NCBI GenBank assembly: GCA_964493075.1
Contig: CAZBNU010000057.1
Span: 1 to 21,019, forward strand
Reading direction: 5' to 3'
Length of the DNA: 21,019 nucleotides
Source of the DNA: SLFT01 sp964493075
GTDB lineage: Bacteria; Hydrogenedentota; Hydrogenedentia; Hydrogenedentales; CAITNO01
Shown here: positions 15,990 through 21,019 of the stretch, piece after piece
Position numbering within the stretch: the stretch's first letter is position 1
Layout of the letters: the number at the start of each line of letters is the position of its first letter
Position numbers and translations under genes: made by a program
Notes under the pieces: model-generated
Told to the model about the DNA's origin: nothing
The model's input: the letters and a program-made list of their open reading frames with translations, nothing else
Databases searched by the model: none

Positions 15990-18956
15990 CTACCAGTTCA
16001 GCGGTTTTTTCCATGCCGCCCGCAATGCGTCCAAATCACTTTCCACCCTGCATCCGTCCGCGCAGACAATACGCAGCACAGGTTCCTGGGAAGTCTCCCC
16101 TACCCGCTGGCAGGGACTGCCCGCCATGGCGGCCTCAAATGCGGCGACGTTATCCGGCGCGACCGTAACCACGAAGCGGCTCTGTGACTCGCTGAACAAT
16201 GCCACCACGCCCTTGTCCACACCCAGGGAAGACAGCGTCACCGTCATACCGATATCACCCGCAAAGGCAGTTTCGGCAAGGGCCACACCCAGTCCACCGT
16301 CGGAACAATCGTGACAGGAAGCCACAAGCCCTTTGGCAATCGCCTCTGCAAGGCGTTCATAAAGTTTTCGTGCCGACAACGGATATACTTCCGGCGCATT
16401 CACGCCCAGTTGTCCGCGAAGGGCAAGATATTCGCTCCCCCCCATCTCATCACGTGTGTCGCCCAGCACATACACCAGGTGCCCCGCGGCCTTGGCGTCC
16501 ATGGACACCACCTTATCCACATCCTCAACAATCGCCGCCGCCGTGAATAGAATGGTCGGCGGAATGCTGATTTTCGTGTCCCCAATGCGGTAATCGTTCT
16601 TCATGCTGTCTTTGCCGCTGATAAGGGGAATGTCATAGGCGAGGCACACATCATACAAGGCTTCGCAGGATTGCACGAGTTGCGCCAGTTTGTGTTTACC
16701 GTCCGGCGTGGAAGGACTCTGCACCGGGTCCGGCCAGCAGAAATTGTCCAGCCCGGCAATGGTGCCCAGTTTCCCGCCCACCGCCACCAGGTTACGCACG
16801 GCTTCGTCCACAGCGCAAGCAGTCATGCGATAGGCATCCAGGTCGGCATATTTGGGACAAATACCGCAGGATACGGCAAGACCGCGCTTACTTCCGGGCA
16901 CAGGCGCAATAACACCCGCATCTCCGGGGCCATCACGACGGGTCCCCTGGAATTGCTTCAATACGCTCAGACCAAGCACTTCGTGGTCGTACATACGCAC
17001 AAAGCTTTCCTTGCTGCACACATTGAGCGTGCCCAACACCTGCAACAGGTCGCCCGTCAGGTCTGATTCGTCGCCCGGCAACAGCAGTTCCGCCGACGGC
17101 GCAGGCGTTTCAAGGGCCGCCGCCAGATGCATCTCCGGCAAGCCCTCGTGCAGAAATTCCATATCGAGAGAGCCGATGAGGTCGCCGTTGTAATAACAGT
17201 CAAGGAAACCAGAATCTGTATATTCGCCCAACACGGTCGCTTCCACTTCGCGACGTCGTGCCAAATCAAGGAAAGCATCGAGATGTTTCGGGGGTACCGC
17301 AAGGGTCATGCGTTCCTGCGCTTCGGACAGGAAAATCTCCCAGGGAGCAAGTCCGGCATATTTCAGCGGCGCTTTGTCAAGGTAGATGGAAGCACCGCCC
17401 GGTTTACGCGCCATTTCGCCCACACTTGAGGAAAGACCGCCCGCACCGTCATCGGTAATGCAGGTATAAAGGCCCAGGTCGCGGGCTTCCAGCAGGAAAT
17501 CCGCCATTTTCTTCTGGGTAATCGGGTCGCCAATCTGCACCGCCGTAGCGGGCGATCCTTCATGCAGTGCCTCCGACGAGAAGGTGGCGCCGTGAATGCC
17601 GTCCTTGCCGATACGGCCACCGGTCATCACAATATGATCGCCGGGCTGCGCCGCCTTTTCATGGGCAGGCTTGCCGCCCACAACCGCAGGGCTGATGCCG
17701 CCTGTGCCGCAGAACACCAGCGGCTTACCCAAAAAGCGTTCATGAAAAACGATGGCGCCGTTAATGTCAGGAATGCCGCTCTGATTGCCGCCATCGCGCA
17801 CACCGCTGTGTACCCCGCGCAAAACACGCCGGGGATGGAGCAGTCGCGCCGGTATCTCGCCGGAATAATCCGGTGAGGCAAAACAAAATACGTCCGTATT
17901 AAAAATGCACTGAAAGCCCAGGCCAGCGCCGAGCACGTCACGGTTCACCCCGACAATGCCGGTCATCGCGCCGCCGTAAGGATCAAGCGCGGAAGGACTG
18001 TTGTGGGTTTCCGCTTTCAGGGCAAATACATGGTCATCGTCAAACTGAATAATGCCTGCATTATCCTCGAATACACTTACGAGCCAGGGCACGCGCTCCG
18101 AAACTGCATCCGTCACGGCTTTGATGTACGTCTTGAACAGACCGTTAATGGTGCGCGCTTCGCCTGTGGCGTCCACATAGGTGATCACCGCATTAAAAAT
18201 CTTGTGCTTGCAATGTTCCGACCAGGTCTGCGCCAGTATTTCCAATTCAATATCGGTGGGTGAGGCGGGCAGTCCCAACTGTTCACGACGGGCGCGGGTC
18301 TCCGGTTCGCTGTAATGGTCACGAATCACTTGCATCTCTTTGAGGTCGAGGGCCAGCATGCGTTCGCGGCTCAGCGAGACCAGTTTTTCATCCGACAGAT
18401 CAAGGGGCACTTCCTGTACCGCCACTTCGCTCTGTTGGGTCACTACGGGCAGGGCAAGCAACGGCTTGCCGTCCAAATCCGCCATCTCTGCCGCCGTCTT
18501 GACGACATACTGTTCAATAAGCTCATTGGCCAGTTGCTTGGAGGCAATGCGTTCCGCCGTATCCTTGTCAACGCCCTTCAATGCATACAGGGTACTCTTG
18601 TAGACACCTTCGCCCTTTTCGAGATTACGTCCCAGCGTATCCTGCACGCCTTCCTGGGAGCTGCGGCCCACATTGTCTGTGACACCCGGAAGAAACCCCA
18701 CTTCGATCAGGCAGTCATAATTGCTTGCAAGGGATTTATTCGTGGCTGACACCTGGATGATAGGGTCGGTGAAAAGTTCGCAGCGCACCTTTTCCAGTTC
18801 TTCATCGGTCAACGCCGCGTTTAAGGTAAACACGTCAATAACCCGTGCTGCTGCAATGGCAATACCCAGGTCTTCACGGACCCGTGCACGCAATGCCTCG
18901 CCGGCGGGATCCGACAAGGCAGGCTTCATGGCTACTTCAATTCGATGGATCGGCAT
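15990..18956 (-). CDS. purL: FGAM synthase, PurS-PurL fusion
   Basis: A 988-residue phosphoribosylformylglycinamidine synthase. It turns FGAR, ATP and glutamine-derived ammonia into FGAM. The first 165 or so residues look like two PurS-like units in tandem (HRIEVAMKPALSDPAGEAL and SNYDCLIEVGFLPGVTDNVG). The linker follows, then the PurL signature TWSEHCKHK (H248), the ATP-site segment ETHNSPSALDPYGGAMTG, GRIGKDGIHGATFSS and the second half DGKHKLAQLVQSCEALYD, GGSEYLALRG, HDCSDGGLGVALAE. It has no glutaminase domain; that is the separate downstream purQ. The length is between small PurL (about 740) and large PurL (about 1300). AGGGA lies 8 bases before the ATG, inside the end of purM, with a 20-base overlap. 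Confidence 0.93.
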   Translation of the reverse strand: MPIHRIEVAMKPALSDPAGEALRARVREDLGIAIAAARVIDVFTLNAALTDEELEKVRCELFTDPIIQVSATNKSLASNYDCLIEVGFLPGVTDNVGRSSQEGVQDTLGRNLEKGEGVYKSTLYALKGVDKDTAERIASKQLANELIEQYVVKTAAEMADLDGKPLLALPVVTQQSEVAVQEVPLDLSDEKLVSLSRERMLALDLKEMQVIRDHYSEPETRARREQLGLPASPTDIELEILAQTWSEHCKHKIFNAVITYVDATGEARTINGLFKTYIKAVTDAVSERVPWLVSVFEDNAGIIQFDDDHVFALKAETHNSPSALDPYGGAMTGIVGVNRDVLGAGLGFQCIFNTDVFCFASPDYSGEIPARLLHPRRVLRGVHSGVRDGGNQSGIPDINGAIVFHERFLGKPLVFCGTGGISPAVVGGKPAHEKAAQPGDHIVMTGGRIGKDGIHGATFSSEALHEGSPATAVQIGDPITQKKMADFLLEARDLGLYTCITDDGAGGLSSSVGEMARKPGGASIYLDKAPLKYAGLAPWEIFLSEAQERMTLAVPPKHLDAFLDLARRREVEATVLGEYTDSGFLDCYYNGDLIGSLDMEFLHEGLPEMHLAAALETPAPSAELLLPGDESDLTGDLLQVLGTLNVCSKESFVRMYDHEVLGLSVLKQFQGTRRDGPGDAGVIAPVPGSKRGLAVSCGICPKYADLDAYRMTACAVDEAVRNLVAVGGKLGTIAGLDNFCWPDPVQSPSTPDGKHKLAQLVQSCEALYDVCLAYDIPLISGKDSMKNDYRIGDTKISIPPTILFTAAAIVEDVDKVVSMDAKAAGHLVYVLGDTRDEMGGSEYLALRGQLGVNAPEVYPLSARKLYERLAEAIAKGLVASCHDCSDGGLGVALAETAFAGDIGMTVTLSSLGVDKGVVALFSESQSRFVVTVAPDNVAAFEAAMAGSPCQRVGETSQEPVLRIVCADGCRVESDLDALRAAWKKPLNW

Positions 18957-20010
18957 AATTCAATTTCCCTGTATAGTGTACTTTTTTGTCTCCGCTCATA
19001 ATGCGTCCCACAAAAGTATATTTCTGATTGGCAAGTTCCATGGTCTCACGCAAACGTCCCGCCTGCTCTTCGGCGATAACGCAGAGGAACCCCTGCCCCA
19101 TGTTAAAGGTGCGCAGCATCTCCAAATCTTCCACATTGCCCTGTTCCTGCAGGAAGCGGAACAGCGGCGGCACAGCCCAGCTATCCAGATTGATTTCCGC
19201 AGCGAGTCCCTCCGGCAATATGCGGGGCAGATTGTCGGTAATGCCGCCGCCCGTAATATGCGCCATACCATGGACATCCACCATGCGCATCACCAGTTGC
19301 ATCAACTTGGCATAACTGATATGGGGTTCCATAAGCGCCTCGGCAACGGTGCGCCCGACCCCCGGCATTTTGTCCGTAACTTTCAGGCCCGCTACTTCAA
19401 AGCAGATTTTTCGTGCGAGACTGTAGCCGTTGGTATGCAATCCCGTGCTGGGCAAGCCGATGATTACATCGCCTTCGCGGATGGCGGAACCGTCAATAAT
19501 TTTGCAACGGTCCACGATGCCGACGATAGTGCCCGCGAGATCATATTCGCCGGGCTGGTACATGTCGGGCATCTCGGCAGTTTCGCCGCCGATAAGAGCG
19601 CAACCGGCATAACGACAGCCAGCGGAAAGCCCCCGCACCACTTCCACCACCACTTCCGGCTCCAATTTCCCCACGGCGAAATAGTCCAGAAAGAACAGCG
19701 GCTTTGCACCCTGCACCAGGATGTCGTTCACGCAATGAGAAACAAGGTCCACACCGACCGTATCGTGTTTCCCGGTCATGAATGCGAGTTTTAACTTGGT
19801 GCCTACGCCGTCAACACTGGAAACCAGAACAGGATCAGCATACTGCTTTACATCCAGTTGGAACATGGCGCCAAAAGAACCGATATCGCACAACACCTGT
19901 TCCGTATAGGTGCGCTTCACCAGTTCCTTGATAGTGCCCAAAGCCACATTTGCAGCGTCAATATTGACGCCGGAATCACTGTATTTCAAAGAAACACGTT
20001 CGTCTGTCAT
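18937..20010 (-). CDS. purM: AIR synthetase (phosphoribosylformylglycinamidine cyclo-ligase)
   Basis: A 357-residue PurM with the family blocks in order: YSDSGVNIDAAN at the start, SSVDGVGTKLKLAF, GVDLVSHCVNDILVQGAKPLFFLDYF, GGETAEMPDMY, LPSTGLHTNGYSLARK, HITGGGITDNLPRILP and FNMGQGF. It closes the imidazole ring, making AIR from FGAM, the product of the next two genes. The ATG at 20010 has GAGG 7 bases upstream. It is the first gene of the six-gene operon and overlaps purSL by 20 bases, so the consecutive steps of the pathway are translated together. Confidence 0.95.
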   Translation of the reverse strand: MTDERVSLKYSDSGVNIDAANVALGTIKELVKRTYTEQVLCDIGSFGAMFQLDVKQYADPVLVSSVDGVGTKLKLAFMTGKHDTVGVDLVSHCVNDILVQGAKPLFFLDYFAVGKLEPEVVVEVVRGLSAGCRYAGCALIGGETAEMPDMYQPGEYDLAGTIVGIVDRCKIIDGSAIREGDVIIGLPSTGLHTNGYSLARKICFEVAGLKVTDKMPGVGRTVAEALMEPHISYAKLMQLVMRMVDVHGMAHITGGGITDNLPRILPEGLAAEINLDSWAVPPLFRFLQEQGNVEDLEMLRTFNMGQGFLCVIAEEQAGRLRETMELANQKYTFVGRIMSGDKKVHYTGKLNYADPSN

Positions 20011-20070
20011 ATTCGGTCCTCATAATAAGATAATAGGGGGGATGGATACTTCCAAACGTAAAGTATACCC

Positions 20071-20099
20071 TGTATACCGCCCGCCATGCCAATTGTCAA
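20071..20099 (-). promoter_or_regulatory. Promoter of the purM-purSL-purQ-radC-psd-pssA operon
   Basis: On the minus strand a perfect TTGACA (20099-20094) is followed by 17 bases and TATACA (20076-20071). A second box, TATACT, lies at 20067-20062. The start would fall near 20064, giving a leader of about 55 bases before purM, too short for a purine riboswitch aptamer. A repressor site cannot be ruled out, but I see no PurR-like palindrome. Confidence 0.65.
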
Positions 20100-20276
20100 C
20101 CTCCCCGGAAACTTTGCCCTTCTTAAGCCCACACAGTGCCTGAAGACACGTGATTTCTTCCCAGTCATTGTTCCTCCTGAAAAAACAATTGATCTACCAA
20201 ATCCCGATAAGGATGATAGGGCAAAAGTAGCAGGATGACGGTGGTTGTCAGTTCACCCCAGAAACCAAAAGCACCA

Positions 20277-20555
20277 GCGTCCCGGCAGGGACGCTTGAAA
20301 GTAGCCCGCCAGTTCAGTGGCGGGTTACGGACATTCACCGCCCATTTGCGTCCTGTAGGGACGTTTGAAAGTAGCCCGCCAGCGGGGGGAGGATGGACGG
20401 TACGATCTTGGAATGGCGTCCCGGTAAGGACGCTTGATAGCAGTCACGGACATTCACCTCCCATTTGCGTCCTGTAAGGACGCATAAAAGGGTGTTGCAA
20501 TCAGGTTCCCGCCACTCAAGTAGCGGGCTACTATCAAATGTCCCCTACGGGACAT
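20277..20555. repeat. Cluster of two-hairpin GTCC/GGAC repeat elements (five copies)
   Basis: Five hairpins with the core GTCC-(GTA-like loop)-GGAC lie at 20277-20294, 20348-20364, 20416-20433, 20467-20483 and, inverted, 20538-20555. Three are followed by TTGAWAGTAGCCCGC and the first and last by a second, CCCGC..GCGGG hairpin. The outer pairs of the first stem covary: GC/GC in four copies, AT/AT in the inverted one. A 35-base segment (20328 and 20448) recurs with a 120-base offset, so part of the cluster arose by tandem duplication. No gene lies between 20100 and 21019. Confidence 0.8.
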
Positions 20556-20576
20556 CTCCACCGCCAACCAGCCCAC

Positions 20577-20724
20577 CCGGCTCTTTCCAAAATTCCCATT
20601 TGGAAACGCACTTGCGCAACCTCCGGCTCGTTCCACAATTGTATTTTAGAACGCACTTGCGCACCACCCGGCTCGTTCCAAAATTGGATTTTGGAACGCA
20701 CTTGTACGCGAAATTGTATTTCGC
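20577..20724. repeat. 45-bp tandem hairpin array
   Basis: Three units start with CCGGCTC at 20577, 20623 and 20668 and share CGCACTTGCGCA or a variant at the end. Each has a central hairpin: 20584-20606 (8-bp stem), 20630-20652 (8 of 10 pairs), and 20675-20697 (10-bp perfect stem with TGG loop). A further hairpin, GCGAAAT-TGT-ATTTCGC, follows at 20708-20724. The AAATTG-n-ATTT core stays similar while the outer stem changes. Confidence 0.8.
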
Positions 20725-20866
20725 ACCCATGCAACACAACCAACGCCATGCCCCTTGCCCCGGATGGTTTGATCCGGACCACGCGGCGGCGACAAGGTCA
20801 AAGACAAAGGCCCGCGGCTATACACCGCACCGACGGGAAGAGGAAATCCAATTTCAAGAGCAAGGG

Positions 20867-20891
20867 CGTGACGAAATCCAATTTCGTCACG
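20867..20891. repeat. Perfect 11-bp hairpin with AAATCCAATTT core
   Basis: CGTGACGAAAT and ATTTCGTCACG pair perfectly around a CCA loop. The core is the reverse complement of the AAATTGGATTT core in the array at 20577-20724, so it is probably another member of that family. A shorter relative, GAAATCCAATTTC, lies at 20843-20855. Confidence 0.7.
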
Positions 20892-20919
20892 AGCCGGAAG
20901 TTTGGGAACCAGCCGGAAG

Positions 20920-21010
20920 TTTTCCGTCATTGCGAGGTACGAAGCAATCTGATGCTACATAATACCTGATTGGTAGAAGAGATTGCTTCGTTCCTCGCAA
21001 TGACGGAAAA
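20920..21010. repeat. 91-bp palindromic repeat (GTCATTGCGAGG.. type)
   Basis: Arms 20920-20950 and 20980-21010 are 31 bases long and differ at one position (GAGGTACGAAG against CTTCGTTCCTC), around a 29-base loop. The arm sequence, GTCATTGCGAGGAACGAAGC, is one I recognise as a widely dispersed intergenic repeat in many bacterial genomes. It may be a non-autonomous element or a terminator-like structure for a gene beyond the right edge. Confidence 0.8.
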
Positions 21011-21019
21011 ATGAACTGT

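Noticed and set aside
15261..16187. 308-codon plus-strand open frame opposite purQ and the end of purL
   Set aside because: It spans two genes with intact catalytic motifs on the other strand and is a shadow frame.
20277..20724. Possible CRISPR array at the right end
   Set aside because: Spacing is irregular, one copy is inverted, and the segments between repeats are themselves related; no cas genes are present.
20465..20962. 165-codon plus-strand open frame in the right end
   Set aside because: It runs through the hairpin repeats, its residues simply repeat the array units, and there is no ribosome site.

Overview
The window carries about 12 complete genes, one gene cut by the left edge, and a repeat-rich gene-free right end. 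It reads like a metagenome-derived, deep-branching Gram-negative bacterium. Pointers are the 7-residue V-E-G-E-G-E-P linker repeats, a very large secreted protein joining a hydrazine-synthase-alpha-like propeller, c-type heme motifs and a SUMF1 domain, and a PurS-PurL fusion. From memory this mix is typical of Candidatus Hydrogenedentes, Planctomycetes or Lentisphaerae. I favour Hydrogenedentes, but that is inference; a phylogeny of PurL or RadC would settle it.

Left part (1-8610, minus strand). At the edge is the start of a secreted protein (signal peptide, about 65 further residues, then at least ten VEGEGEP repeats), with a good sigma70-type promoter. To its right lies a same-strand block read from about 8460 down to 678: a small VOC-like protein, DhaK, DhaL, an LsrF-type aldolase/thiolase, a Tat-exported cupin resembling D-lyxose isomerase, and the 1346-residue HzsA-like/SUMF1 protein. 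Together they suggest isomerisation, phosphorylation and aldol or thiolytic cleavage of a short ketose or dicarbonyl, with a secreted heme protein next door. ATGGAC/GTCCAT motifs lie both in the probable leader of this block and in front of the large gene.

Middle (8611-12852). There is a membrane-anchored endonuclease/exonuclease/phosphatase-family hydrolase (+), a GT39-like polytopic glycosyltransferase with a TPR tail (-), and an AI-2E/PerM-family permease (+). The intergenic region before the permease holds two long imperfect inverted repeats.

Right part (12795-20010, minus strand). One tightly packed operon runs purM, purSL, purQ, radC, psd, pssA, with gaps of -20, 30, 10, 6 and -1 bases. 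A near-consensus promoter (TTGACA, 17 bp, TATACA) lies just upstream of purM. It links late-middle purine synthesis, a RadC/JAMM protein and the two phosphatidylethanolamine enzymes.

Right end (20100-21019). No credible gene. It is a patchwork of at least three families of short hairpin repeats: a two-hairpin GTCC..GGAC element in five copies, a 45-bp tandem hairpin array with an AAATTGGATTT-like core, and a 31-bp-arm palindrome at the very end.
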